From: Loripinus fragilis
Lineage: Eukaryota > Mollusca > Bivalvia > Lucinida > Lucinidae
DNA length: 64,000 bases
Assembly (NCBI GenBank): GCA_964019695.1
Contig: CAXHUL010000547.1
Span: 124,001 to 188,000, forward strand
Reading direction: 5' to 3'
Shown: piece after piece, positions 18,245-29,200 of the stretch
Layout of the letters: each line of letters starts with the position of its first letter
Numbering within the stretch: position 1 is the stretch's first letter
Translations under genes and position numbers: made by a program
Notes under the pieces: model-generated
The model's input: the letters and a program-made list of their open reading frames with translations, nothing else
Told to the model about the DNA's origin: nothing
The model's database searches: none

Positions 18245-21200
18245 GTAAGTTGTAGTAGGGCGGTGCTTTTGTCTTTAACCCTTAAAGCGCCAAGTAAAAA
18301 ATGCATCTGAAAATGTCGTCTGCTGAAGTCATCTACTGCAAATAATTGCCTAGCATTACTGAAGAATTAAGTATAGAACCAAACAGCGTGGACCCAGAAC
18401 AGGCTGCTCCTAAAGGAGCAGTCTGATCTGGGTCCACACTGTTTTCCATAGAGGCTTCTTTTAAAAACATTTCAGCAGACGAGAAAAGCAGACGACTTTT
18501 GTTGCGATTGACGCATTAAGGGTTAATAAATCCTCAGATTAATTTTGTCACTTTTTCATGGTTATTAAGATATGAAGGGGGTTGGCGTCTTGTTTTGGTG
18601 CGGATTCCGTCAGCTGCACTCTCTTCAGAACGGATTGATGGATTTTGACGGTTAACAAAGGCAATTTTGATTCTGGTGACATTGGCCATGTTCTCGATAT
18701 AACCTTAAATCGTGGAAGGTTGAAAAATTTGCGTTGGTACCAGGGCAAATTCTTGTTTGCACATGATCTCCTGAAAGGGTTTACCAAGCTAGCACATTCA
18801 TTGGCAACAGTAAGCAGGGATTTGTTTTCGGTGACATTGGCTTTAATTTATAGGCCCCCTTAGGTCATAGACGGTTTATAAAATTGCCTTGGCCCTATCT
18901 ATTTCCTATAAGAGTACATCATGAGTGTGAGGATGCGATAGAAAAGTCCGTCCCAAGATCCACCGATTGGCATCACGAGGCTAGCTAGTGATGCCAATCG
19001 GTGATCCTTGGGACGGATTTTTCTATCCTATCCTCACACGTAAGATTTTAGATTCCATGCATTACAAAACTTGACAAATAAATATGCCGTAAATGTTGTT
19101 AAATGTGACCATATTTCTAAAAGCACCGTCCAATGATTCCGTTCATTTGAATAAGTACTGGTACAAAGCTTTTAGAAGGTTATAATGTTAAACACATACT
19201 CCATCCATGTACATGTATTATGACGTAAATAAACGTTATACAAATGATGCATTCTTTTTTAGGTTAACATCAGGATTTGTCGACCTGAGAGTAGTGATGT
19301 TTGCCGAGGCAAAGTCAGGGTGAACACCATTTTCGAGGGTTGACTAATCCAGATGTTAGTCTATTTTATCTCTTTTAAGTGAAAATCTGATGTCAGTTTA
19401 ATTTTCCGATATCTTTTTAAGCTGTCAGGCATCAATGCCAAAAGTAATGTCTACGTGTACTGGACTAGATGTAGTTCATAATTTGACTGATATCAGTTTT
19501 CCTATATCTATTTTTAGCGATCTGTTAGCATTGTCAAATATAATGTCTACCTGTCCTGGGCTAAATATAGTTCATCACTGGTAGACATCAAGACATGTCA
19601 CAAAATGTGAAAATTAGTTTAAGCCAATCAGAGAGTGTATATTATAGGAGTCATATAAAAAGATTTTGACTTATAGTGACATGAAAAATCACTTTCAAAA
19701 CTTGGAAAGCCTTCATTTTCAAAGGAGTTTTAACCCAATTCAGTACTGTTACAGCTTATTGTGCTTCGAGTAAACACCGAAAGGTGTGTAAGTCCGTTGC
19801 CTTTTCTGTTTTAGGAAACGTTCGAACAAGTTTTTGATGCGAAATCCCTGTACACACCTTGGTATGTTCTAGCTGGAAATCACGATCATCGTGGAAATAT
19901 TTCTGCCCAGTTAGCTTACACGAACATTTCTAAAAGATGGTAAGTATTAAGAAATCGTCCAGATATGACTTATAAATTGTTGACTGTTGCGCAAATCATT
20001 AACTCAGCCGAACCTGGGATTCCAAGTGACTACTTTTGTGATATAAGGCAGAACCCCGCCAGTAGACAACAGCGAAACGCAGTTGAAATGGATGCTCTAT
20101 AATCACATATATCGAGACACTTACATGTAACCACTGTGGTTAATATACACCGGCACTTTTGATTTCGTCACCTCGAGTACGGTGACGAAAGAAAAAAAAA
20201 TCGGTGTATTTTAACACGCTGCTGGCAAGATTGTAGATAGTCATCATGAACGCAGTGGGCTACTAATAAGGCCCCGAGGTTATAAAATTTTTTCATGCTC
20301 AACTCAACTGAGCACGAAATTTCAACTGCTCATAAAAACTAAAATATCGACAAATGAGGTAGTTTCTTGCTCTAAGTCGATTAGATGTTGTATCTATCAT
20401 GCTAATAAATATTAAAGTGCCAACAATTGTTGGCATTTTATCATTTATAAGCAGGATAAATTTCGTGTTCATCTGCATGGAAAACGTTTTATAACCTTGG
20501 TGGAGGTCAAAGGTAGGAATTTTAATGTCGTGGTGTAGTTATGTCCCCGAGATTGTTTTTACAATAACGAATAGTACATTTTGTAGCATTTCATCCGGGT
20601 CTTCACCGTTTGTCAAAATATCCCTCTATGTTTTTTCCACTATACAAATGGTTAAACAAGCATTTATAGATGTAAATTGACATCATTTTACCAAGCACGC
20701 GCCTCAGAACGGCCGACTGTCTAAGCTTTAGTACAAGTACCCATTAGATATATTTGAGCTATCTGGGCCCGGAATTACAATGCCCCCCCCCCCTCTTAAA
20801 GTTAAAGAAGACTTAAGTTAAGTATTGATTTTTCAGGATGCGAAAAATAACGTTACAAACTGATTAAAATAAAAATAATTTCATTTTTCTGAAGATCACA
20901 CTGATATCTTTGACCACAAGTACCGCGTTGATCCAGGCAACTTATTTAGCAATTAATATAGCATGTTGAAATATCAATACTTAACTTAAGTCTTCCTTAA
21001 CTTTAAGGAAGCATTGTTATTCCGGGCCCAGGATTCGAAGAATACAGTTACAACTGTATCTACTTTCAGGATTTTTCCGTATAACTACTACACGTTCACT
21101 TACATCATCGGGGGTGGTCTGACTGTTGACTTCATCATGCTGGATACCATCCTGTTGTGCGGCAACACTGAGTCAGATTTTGTCGAGGGCCAGCCCCAGG

Positions 21201-24200
21201 GACCAGCCAGTGTTAAAGCAGCGAAGCTTCAGTGGACTTGGCTTGAGCAACAGCTGTCTTCATCCACGTAGGTCTATCATTGTCCTGCTGAACCCAATGG
21301 CGTAGCCAGATGGTTGAAATAACTACGCAAGTCAAAGGGAGACTACTGATCAAGCAGTGGTTCTCTTCAATTGCGTCCCTTTTCATAATGGGAACTTCTC
21401 TTAAAGGAAAGAATTTGCTCTCAGAGGGAGCGAGTTCTTTCCTTTAAGAGCTATTCCTTATGGGACAAAAAATCACTTTTACCACATTAGGTGACCTCCC
21501 TTGAATATTTCTATTTTTTTACGCACGTGCGTTACTGCGCATGGCGAGCTACGCCAATGTGAATCCAAACACTTCACAGTTAAGAGGCAGATCGACCTTT
21601 ATCAGAATAGGATACACACCGTGGTCCTTGTATATAATGTACAGTAGAACCCCACAATTTCGAAATCCTAGGATTTCGAAGTATCGAAAGGTCGAATTAT
21701 AGGGAGGCAGACATAAGAATAAATAATCCCCTCATTTTTCCCTATCAAAACACATGTTTTGTGTGCGTCTCCCTGAGATGTTTCTTTTATGCACACAAAA
21801 CATGTGTTTTATAGATAATATTTAAAATAGGTAATACATAGACCCTATTCTCTGAATCCATTGTGTCTGAAATTTATTTCGAATAAGCGAGTATTTCGAA
21901 TAATCGGAGTTCGAATTTTCGAGGTTTTACTGTAATTCGATTCATACCGTGTGAAGTGCACGGTGGACAGCAGGAAACATGTAAATTGACGTTGTTCATA
22001 AAGGTGTACAATTAATACAATACACTTCAGACATTTGTTGGTGTTTTTTTTACCTTTTTTTAAAATTCATCTGATCACATTTTTAATATGCTGTCAGATC
22101 TCGTTTCTTCTTAGTCTTTTAGATCAGAGTTTTAACTTCGAATTATCAGTAATTTGAATTAAGGAGAGCGCGTATCAAATGTTATTTAACCACAAAAAAA
22201 TTCCAGTGTTCCTATCTAAAAAAAAATATGCTCTGGATTCTTACGTTTGTGATACGTTTCTATTTCTATTTCATGAATACTATCAGAGCGTCAAACAGTT
22301 TGGATCCAGATCAGGCCCGAAGTTTTATTGGGCCTGATCTGGCTCCAAACTGTTTGCAAAAATTATCAGCAGACGACATTTACAGGCGAAGTGTTAACTT
22401 TTGTTTTTGTTGTTTTTCAGAGCGGACTATCTACTGGTTGCGGGACATTTTCCAGTCTATTCTATTGGTATGCACGGACCAACAGATTGTCTGGTGGAAA
22501 GGCTTGATCCTCTCTTGTATAAATATGAGGTCACGGCTTATCTGTCTGGACATGACCACAATTTGCAGGTACTTTGATGCAAATAAAATCTATCGACACA
22601 GTCAGCATACAAAATGGGGCCACTATCGGCCGACCAGCGAAACGACATTCGATGTTGCCCGAGATTGTATTTTGGCTGGGGATATACACATACGAGGACT
22701 GAATGCAAGTAGCTTCATAAATTTCTTCACATAGATGCTACGACAAAATGCCATTCCTTTCTGGAAAGAACTATTTGTTGCCTTTAAAATGGCACCAAAC
22801 ATAAAGAAACACTCACTATATTTCTCGAGTTACAAGCCCTTATATAAAGGCTATTCCTGTTTACTGAGGTTTTTCTGAAGCAAATTGCAAAGCACGTTTT
22901 GGTACATGTGCGGATATTTTGTCATATCTTTGTAAGTTTTAGATAAAATGGCACCAAATTTTAGATGCAAGTTTAAGTAACAATACAAAAGTTGCTTGCA
23001 GGATAAAGTTTATATAATCCTGTTTCAATCTCGAGTAAACAAGCACGTTTGTGACGTCATTAATTTTATGGTAAACGTCAATTTGAGTTATCTACTGGTG
23101 ATGTAATATGGAACATCGCTGTGTTGATTTCTTTGCGTTTTGCTGAAAACATGCTAAATATGTCATAAGGGAGTTTTCAAAACGCGCCGTCTACTTACAG
23201 AGTAATCGCATTTTATATCATTTTCAAGCATTTTTCTGCCTCTTCATGACTTGTTTACATTAATCAAAATATGTTCAATCTGTCTCGTCCTCAGGACCAT
23301 GTGAGTTCAAATTTAGAATAAAGCTGCAATGTTATGACAAAAAGATTAAGTATAAATTCTATAACCCCCTCACTTAAGGCATTTTTGACTTAATAAAAAT
23401 GCTTTTCAGCGTCTAAAAATTACCCACTATCCATCAATAATGTGTAGAACAACTCAGTATGAGCGAGCAACATAGTCTCTTTGAGATATAACTAGTGTAA
23501 ATGTTGCTCCGTGCATTTTGCTAGAGATAAGTTTAAGTGAAAACTGAAAGGTGGTGTTTTGTTTACCATTTATTTTTCAAACATAAGGAGACTGTAGTGA
23601 AAACAATAAATTAATTCATTGTAATTTAACAAAAGTATGTCGGATTTTCACAACTTTCACATAATCATTATACAAGAATATGGGGATAACTACTTAAAAA
23701 TTTCCAAGAAATTTCACCTGTTTATCGAATAATTATACGCTCGTCTATATCATTGGTAAATGTTCGAAGCATTGAGTTTGTTAGTATACTAATGTGACCC
23801 TCATTCAAATAGCTATAGCTCGATAAGTAAACTGTATTGTTATTTAGGTCTGGTGCCTGTTTAAAGGTGACATATAGTCCTTTATAGAAACGTTGACCAT
23901 TTTGTTGTAGCATATATGTGAAGAAAGTTATGAAGCTACTTGCATTCATATTTGAACAGTCCTCGTAATATTTGAAAAAAAATCGCTCAAATCTACCATC
24001 CATGGACCTCGTCGCGAGAAAACTAAGAGCATTTGTTATTCGGTTTCTGGAAAGTAAATAAGCTACTGTCTTGCCAACCAAAAGTGACATTGACGAAATA
24101 TTTTGTTTACAATTGTTAAGTACAACACTTACTTGTACACTCCACTTGAGCAAACGCAAATAAATAGATCACTTGTGTATTAATCCTATCCTGCGGATAG

Positions 24201-25217
24201 AATTAATACGCGAAGGATCTATCGATTCTAAGTGTCTAATAACTTTGTGAACACAACATGACGTCACTGTCACTCTTGGCTGGCAGAACAGTAGGAAAAA
24301 CAGTGAGTATATATATAACCAGGACATGTCATAATCACAGATCACCGACACCATGGCACCGAAAGAAAGAGGCTTTAGACTAACACAGACAAACAAAGAC
24401 GTACACTTTAAAATAAAAGCATACAGCTTGCAGAGGGATGGGGTGGAGGACAAATGTCCTTTTCTGGTCAAATCTAAACTTACGCCAAGCATATGTTCAA
24501 CTCGTCTGTGGATTATTGGATTATTGTATTGCAGTTAAGTCAATTTCGCCAAATAGCAATAAATATGTGGCCTTTGATTGACGTTTTATTAAAATGCATT
24601 TTGCTCAATATCTTTAGAGGAAGTGGATAAAATATGTTAATTTTGTGTAAAACAAACGCTAGTTACCATGCAATGCTTTGTATTCTTCTTATATTCGAAT
24701 GGTGAAAGAATTCACCCTTGATGCGCCAATCACAACAAAAGTCGTCTGCTTTTCTCGTCTGCTGAAAGGTTTAAGAAGCCTCTATGGCAAACAGTGTGGA
24801 CCCAGATCAGACTGCTCCTATAGGAGCAGTCTGTTCTGTGTCCACGCTGTTTGCTTCTATACTTAATTTGTCAGTAATGCTAGGCAATTATTTACAGCAG
24901 ACGACTTCAGCAGACGACATTTTCAGATGCATTTTTTCTTTGCGACACCACCTTTACCTTTGCAGCATCTTGAGACAACCAATGGCAATACGAAGGTGAA
25001 CCATTTTGTAATTGGTGCAGCTACCTTGATCAACGATTGTACTAAACACAGAGATGCAGTTCCTTCAGGGTCCTCTAAGTTTCACTGGGGAGGTCTGTTC
25101 ACTTTGGGAGGTTTTGCTTACTTCGAGGCTACCCCGGATAACATGACGGTCATTTTCATCCATGGCAACAAGAAACGGCTATACGAGACAGTTCTGTTTC
25201 CAAGGAAATTAAAATAA
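18039..25217 (+). CDS. ACP5: Tartrate-resistant (type 5) purple acid phosphatase, lacks signal exon
   Basis: Exons 18039-18244, 19815-19939, 21070-21267, 22421-22568 and 24966-25217 join in phase into about 309 residues, against about 325 for vertebrate ACP5 with its signal peptide. The family hydrolyses phosphate monoesters at acidic pH with a di-iron centre, in lysosomes or secreted. All seven metal ligands are seen: Asp of LGDWGG, Asp and Tyr of LGDNFYYHG, Asn of GNHDH, His of AGHFPVYS, and both His of SGHDHN. Other family landmarks are [24 protein letters not shown] and LGGFAYFEA near the end. The signal-peptide exon was not found, so the start is open. No stop or frameshift interrupts the exons, so it looks functional. 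Substrate and tissue cannot be read from sequence. Confidence 0.93.
18275..18526. mobile_element. piggyBac-type MITE, copy 1 (MITE-P)
   Basis: In ACP5 intron after 18244. TTAA target sites flank ends CCCTTAAAGCG and CGCATTAAGGG, the TTAA target and CCC.. terminus of piggyBac elements. The centre is a hairpin (18381-18444): AAACAGCGTGGACCCAGA, then GCTGCTCCTAAAGGAGCAG, then TCTGGGTCCACACTGTTT. Related copies lie at 24711-24945 and 62019-62247. No coding capacity. Confidence 0.85.
18925..19039. mobile_element. Palindromic foldback element, GTGTGAGG ends, copy 2
   Basis: In the same ACP5 intron. GTGTGAGGATGCGATAG pairs with CTATCCTATCCTCACAC, and CCGATTGGCATCAC pairs with GTGATGCCAATCGG. Centre GAGGCTAGCTA. 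Clearly the same family as 8461-8577. Confidence 0.85.
19040..19814 (+). other. ACP5 intron sequence
   Basis: Contains a near-duplicate block: AATGTCTACGTGTACTGG with CTAGATGTAGTTCATAA near 19.45 kb and AATGTCTACCTGTCCTGGG with CTAAATATAGTTCATCA near 19.54 kb, an old tandem duplication of about 103 bases. Nothing else recognised. Confidence 0.5.
19815..19939 (+). CDS. ACP5: ACP5 exon with the GNHDH motif
   Basis: Acceptor TGTTTTAG, donor GTAAGT. Encodes [35 protein letters not shown] and TNISKR, and two bases of the Trp codon. Asn of GNHDH bridges the metal centre in the family. Confidence 0.93.
20160..20216. repeat. Hairpin in ACP5 intron
   Basis: TACACCGGCACTTTTGATTT and TTTCGTCACC pair with GGTGACGAAA and AAATCGGTGTA around the loop TCGAGTAC. 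Probably a MITE relic. Confidence 0.5.
20272..20506. mobile_element. Foldback element with ~55-bp imperfect arms
   Basis: CCCCGAGGTTATAAAA and GAGCACGAAATTT at the left pair with AAATTTCGTGTTC and TTTTATAACCTTGGTGG at the right. The middle holds CAACAATTGTTG. Non-coding, in the ACP5 intron before exon 21070-21267. Confidence 0.65.
20765..21029. mobile_element. GGGCCCGGAAT-ended MITE, copy 1 (MITE-C)
   Basis: Terminal inverted repeats GGGCCCGGAATTACAATGC and GCATTGTTATTCCGGGCCC, extended inward (CTTAAGTTAAGTATTGAT on both arms). It stops about 40 bases before an ACP5 exon. A run of C replaces part of the left arm. Full second copy at 42702-42966. Confidence 0.85.
21070..21267 (+). CDS. ACP5: ACP5 exon, central sandwich strands
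   Basis: Acceptor CTTTCAG, donor GTAGGT. Encodes (W)[30 protein letters not shown] and the helix [15 protein letters not shown]. Matches the family's core strand and the Cys of LCGN. Confidence 0.92.
21299..21555. mobile_element. GGCGTAGC-ended MITE (MITE-G) in ACP5 intron
   Basis: Ends GGCGTAGC and GCTACGCC, with AAT on both outer sides (possible 3-base target duplication). The interior contains a strong hairpin: TCTCTTAAAGGAAAGAA pairs with TTCTTTCCTTTAAGAG. A diverged relative is at 7218-7455. Confidence 0.7.
21642..21932. mobile_element. pogo/Tigger-type MITE
   Basis: TA target duplication (21640-21641 and 21933-21934) with ends CAGTAGAACCCCACAATTTC and GGTTTTACTG. TIRs of the form CAGTARAACC are typical of pogo-like Tc1/mariner elements. 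Arms continue with TTCGAA-rich sequence. The centre has an inverted ACACATGTTTTGTGTG motif. Non-coding, in ACP5 intron. Confidence 0.85.
22292..22398. mobile_element. Hairpin MITE just before an ACP5 acceptor (MITE-P relative)
   Basis: Hairpin CAAACAGTTTGGATCCAGAT with CAGGCCCGA pairs with GGGCCTGATCTGG and CCAAACTGTTTG. It is followed by AGCAGACGACATTTACAGGCG and GTTAAC. The same outer stem as MITE-P but a different inner stem. The acceptor of exon 22421 lies 22 bases further. Confidence 0.75.
22421..22568 (+). CDS. ACP5: ACP5 exon with the GHFPVYS and GHDHN motifs
   Basis: Acceptor TGTTTTTCAG, donor GTACTT. Encodes [31 protein letters not shown] and [12 protein letters not shown], contributing three His ligands. 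A palindromic MITE ends about 22 bases before the acceptor. Confidence 0.94.
22694..23966. repeat. Inverted repeat pair in ACP5 intron
   Basis: The arm 22694-22860 (GAGGACTGAATGCAAGTAGC, TTCTTCACATAGATGCTAC) recurs inverted at about 23815-23966. The left arm begins 125 bases after an exon. The spacer of about 950 bases has no recognised feature. It could be a large foldback element or two opposite insertions of one repeat. Confidence 0.65.
23967..24710 (+). other. ACP5 intron sequence, no feature
   Basis: Two short blocks resemble each other in opposite orientation (CACTCTTGGCTGGCAGAACA near 24.27 kb and the reverse of TGTCTTGCCAACCAAAAGTG near 24.07 kb), suggesting that the inverted structure extends further. 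No exon supported. Confidence 0.35.
24711..24945. mobile_element. piggyBac-type MITE, copy 2, abutting the last ACP5 exon
   Basis: Left end TTCACCCTTGATGCGCCAAT corresponds to TTAACCCTTAATGCG of the family. Central hairpin 24788-24853 (AAACAGTGTGGACCCAGATC, GCTCCTATAGGAGC). Right end CAGATGCATTTTTTCTTTGCG matches the inverted left end of copy 1. It ends about 20 bases before exon 24966, so its T-rich end adjoins the polypyrimidine tract. Confidence 0.8.
24966..25217 (+). CDS. ACP5: ACP5 terminal exon
   Basis: Acceptor CCTTTGCAG. Encodes [46 protein letters not shown] and the basic tail FPRKLK, followed by TAA. An AATAAA hexamer overlaps the stop (25216-25221); a poly(A) signal so close to the stop would be unusual. 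A MITE end lies about 20 bases before the acceptor. Confidence 0.93.
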   Translation, partial: HLETTNGNTKVNHFVIGAATLINDCTKHRDAVPSGSSKFHWGGLFTLGGFAYFEATPDNMTVIFIHGNKKRLYETVLFPRKLK

Positions 25218-25229
25218 TAAATGAATATA

Positions 25230-25335
25230 CATGTCTGGGTCCAAAAAAACAGTGTCTCCCAATATATAAGTTAAGTACTACATTTTTCTATTGATTTTTA
25301 GGATGCGAAAAACAACGTTTCAATCTTCTTGAACA
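25230..25335. repeat. Truncated MITE-C relic downstream of ACP5
   Basis: TAAGTTAAGTACTACATTTT, TATTGATTTTTAGGATGCG and AACAACGTTTCAA match one arm and inner part of the element at 20765-21029. Lies in the likely 3' UTR or just behind it, directly before a MITE-T copy. Confidence 0.6.
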
Positions 25336-25337
25336 TT

Positions 25338-25563
25338 TGAGCCGCGACATGAGATTTCCAGCTACCAGCAAAGGCTCAGACCAGCCTGCGCATACGCGCA
25401 GTCTGATCAGGGCCTTTGCTAGTCGCTTAAATATTCTCTGAATATCAAGCTACTGACCGAACATCATTTGGAGTTTCTAAGCTTAAAAGGAGGCTGCACA
25501 GGCTCGTTTGAGTCTATATAATTGAAAATGCCACATATTTGGATAATCTCATGTCTCGACTCA
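25338..25563. mobile_element. TGAGYCATG-ended MITE, copy 2 (MITE-T)
   Basis: Ends TGAGCCGCGACATGAGATT and AATCTCATGTCTCGACTCA. Inner hairpin AGCAAAGGCTCAGACCAGCC with CAGTCTGATCAGGGCCTTTG. Right half with CTTAAAAGGAGGCTGC and CTCGTTTGAGTCTA matches the copy at 54742-54980. Confidence 0.85.
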
Positions 25564-26171
25564 AATTATTTTATGTATTCTCTATAGTCTGATAGTAGAT
25601 CACAGTGCTATCTATGAACTGCACCGAATCTGGCAATTCATTAAACATTTAAATAGCATTCAATAACAATACATAACTGATAAGGTACATGTAACATTAG
25701 TAATTACATTCAATGAGGCATTGTAACTTTGGGCCCTGTTCAGTACAATTGGAGTAGGACTAGGAAACTTTAGAGACTGGACATAGCTCCGATAATGAAA
25801 ATAGTACCGTGAGATCAGTTGAAATAAGTTTTTATTCCATACCATCAGGGGACTGTTCTCGCTCCCTTTCTTCCCCTTTCCCCCCGAAATTACAGTCCAC
25901 GACAGCTGTCAAAAAACCAGAGTATCTATTGTTTGCGATTTCGTAGGAAACGCGAAAACTGCTTACTGAAAGTAGATGCCAAATATAGGTATAGAAACCT
26001 TCTGATTTTGTTTACTAAAAGTCTGTGATTGACTGCAGTTCTGTTCCAGGGATAGAAAAGATACCATCTCAGTGTTTCATTGAGCTCAATCTTAACTATT
26101 TGTCTGGCTACGCCCTGCAAAACCGAATGTTTACGCCCCTGCATAACATAATGTTCACTTCAAATAGAAAA
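25564..26171. other. Stretch between ACP5 and the satellite edge
   Basis: No repeat boundary, exon or RNA gene supported. Confidence 0.4.
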
Positions 26172-26290
26172 TAAGCAATGTGAAGTTGGTTTGTTTTTCG
26201 TTTTTCGTTTTTCGCTTTTCGTTTTTCGTTATTCGTTTTTCGTTATTCGCTTTTCGTTTTTCGTTATTCGTTTTTCGCTTTTCGTTTTTC
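26172..26290. repeat. Outer edge of satellite block 1: 22-bp terminus plus TTTTTCG minisatellite
   Basis: A 22-base terminus (26172-26193, beginning TAAGCAATGTGAAG) is followed by about 14 seven-base words TTTTTCG, CTTTTCG and TTATTCG up to the first satellite unit. The reverse complement of the whole edge, with nearly the same word order, stands at 51647-51793. Confidence 0.9.
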
Positions 26291-29200
26291 GTTTTGACAT
26301 TCAAAATCCTATCTTGATATTCGAAATCGCGCCGAATATCATATTTTGACATTCAAAATCCTATTTTGACATTTGAACTGAGGCCGAATATCGTATTTTG
26401 ACATTCAAAATCCTATTTTGACATTCGAACTGAGGCCAAATATCGTATTTTGACATTCAAAATCCTATTTTGACATTCGAGATCGGGCCGAATATCGTAT
26501 TTTGATATTCAAAATCCTATTTTGACATTCGAAATCGGGCCGAATATCGTATTTTGACATTCAAAATCCTATTTTGACATTCAAACTGAGGCCGAATATC
26601 GTATTTTGACATTCAAAATCCTATTTTGACATTCGAAATCGGGCCAAATATCGTATTTTGACATTCAAAATCCTATTTTGACATTCGAACTGGGGCCAAA
26701 TATCGTATTTTGACATTCAAAATCCTATTTTGACATTCGAGATCGGGCCGAATATCGTATTTTGATATTCAAAATCCTATTTTGACATTCGAAATCGGGC
26801 CGAATATCGTATTTTGACATTCAAAATCCTATTTTGACATTCAAACTGAGGCCGAATATCGTATTTTGACATTCAAAATCCTATTTTGACATTCGAAATC
26901 GGGCCAAATATCGTATTTTGACATTCGAAATCCTATTTTGACATTCGAACTGGGACCGAATATGGTATTTTGACATTCAAAATTCTATTTTGACATTCGA
27001 ACTGGGGCCCAATATCGTATTTTGACATTCAAAATCCTATTTTGACATTCATAAACGGGCCGAATATCGTATTTTGATATTCAAAATCCTATTTTGACAT
27101 TCGAACTGAGGCCGAATATCGTATTTAGACATTCAAAATCCTATTTTGACATTCGAACTGACGCCGAAGATCATATTTTGATGTTCAAAATCCTATTTTG
27201 ATATTCGAAAACGGGCCGAATATCGTATTTTGACATTCAAAATCCTATTTTGACATTCGAACTGAAGCCGAATATCGTATTTTGACATTCAAAATCCTAT
27301 TTTGACATTCGAACTGAGGCCGAATATCGTATTTAGACATTCAAAATCCTATTTTGACATTCGAACTGACGCCGAAGATCATATTTTGATGTTCAAAATC
27401 CTATTTTGATATTCGAAAACGGGCCGAATATCGTATTTTGACATTCAAAATCCTATTTTGACATTCGAACTGGGGCCGAATATCGTATTTTGACATTCAA
27501 AATCCTATTTTGACATTCAAACTGAGGCCGAATATCGATTTTGACATTCAAAATCCTATTTTGACATTCCAAATCGGGCCAAATATCGTATTTTGACATT
27601 CAAAATCCTATTTTAACATTCGAACTGGGACCGAATATGGTATTTTGACATTCAACATTCTATTTTGACATTCGAACTGGGGCCGAATATCGTATTTTTG
27701 ACATTCAAAATCCTATTTTGACATTTGAAATCGGCCCAAATATCGTATTTTGATATTCAAAATCCTATTTTGACATTCGAACTGACGCCGAAGATCATAT
27801 TTTGATGTTCAAAATCCTATTTTGATATTCGAAAACGGGCCGAATATCGTATTTTGATATTCAAAATCCTATTTTGACATTCGAACTGAGGCCGAATATC
27901 GTATTTAGACATTCAAAATCCTATTTTGACATTCGAACTGACGCCGAAGATCATATTTTGATGTTCAAAATCCTATTTTGATATTCGAAAACGGGCCGAA
28001 TATCGTATTTTGACATTCAAAATCCTATTTTGACATTCGAACTGAAGCCGAATATCGTATTTTGACATTCAAAATCCTATTTTGACATTCGAACTGGGGC
28101 CGAATATCGTATTTTGACATTCAAAATCCTATTTTGACATTCAAACTGAGGCCGAATATCGTATTTTGACATTCTAAATCCTATTTTGACATTCCAAATC
28201 GGGCCAAATATCGTATTTTGACATTCAAAATCCTATTTTAACATTCGAACTGGGACCGAATATGGTATTTTGACATTCAACATTCTATTTTGACATTCGA
28301 ACTGGGGCCAAATATCGTATTTTTGACATTCAAAATCCTATTTTGACATTTGAAAACGGCCCAAATATCGTATTTTGATATTCAAAATCCTATTTTGACA
28401 TTCGAACTGACGCCGAAGATCATATTTTGATGTTCAAAATCCTATTTTGATATTCGAAAACGGGCCGAATATCGTATTTTGACATTCAAAATCCTATTTT
28501 GACATTCGAACTGAGGCCGAATTTCGTATTTTGACATTCAAAATCCTATTTTGACATTCGAACTGGGGCGGAATATCGTATTTTGACATTCAAAATCCTA
28601 TTTTGACATTCAAACTATGGCCGAATATCGTATTTTGATATTCAAAATCCTATTTTGATATTCGAACTTGGGCCGAATATCGTATTTTGACATTCAAAAA
28701 CCTATTTTGACATTCGAACTGGGGCCGAATATCGTATTTTGACATTCAAAATCCTATTTTGACATTCGAAATCGGGCCGAATGTCGTATTTTAATATTCA
28801 AAATCCTGTTTTGACAATCGAACTGGGGCCGATTATCGTATTTTGACATTCAAAATCCTATTTTGACATTCAAATTGGGGCCGAATATCGTATTTTGACA
28901 TTCAAAATCCAATTTTTACATTCAAACTATGGCCGAATATCGTATTTTGATATTCAAAATCCTATTTTGATATTCGAACTTTGGCCGAATATCGTATTTT
29001 GACATTCAAAATCCTATTTTGACATTCAAAAACGGGCCGAATATCGCATTTTGATATTAAAAATCCTATTTTGACATTCGAACTGGGGCCGAATATCGTA
29101 TTTAGATATTCAAAATCCTATTTTGACATTCGAACTTGGGTGGAATATCACATTTTGACATTCAAAATCCTATTTTGAAATTCGAACTGGGACCGAATAT

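Noticed and set aside
22228..22734. 168-codon frame overlapping an ACP5 exon
   Set aside because: It runs in a different frame through the GHFPVYS/GHDHN exon and through a hairpin MITE. It is a shadow of the phosphatase exon.
23722..24159. 145-codon minus-strand frame as a gene
   Set aside because: It falls on one arm of an inverted repeat; the other arm is not open in the same frame and no domain is recognised.
26155..26352. Lys/Asn/Glu-rich frames over the TTTTTCG minisatellite, and the matching ones at 51514-51885
   Set aside because: Low-complexity translations of the minisatellite and satellite, mirrored at both edges; not genes.
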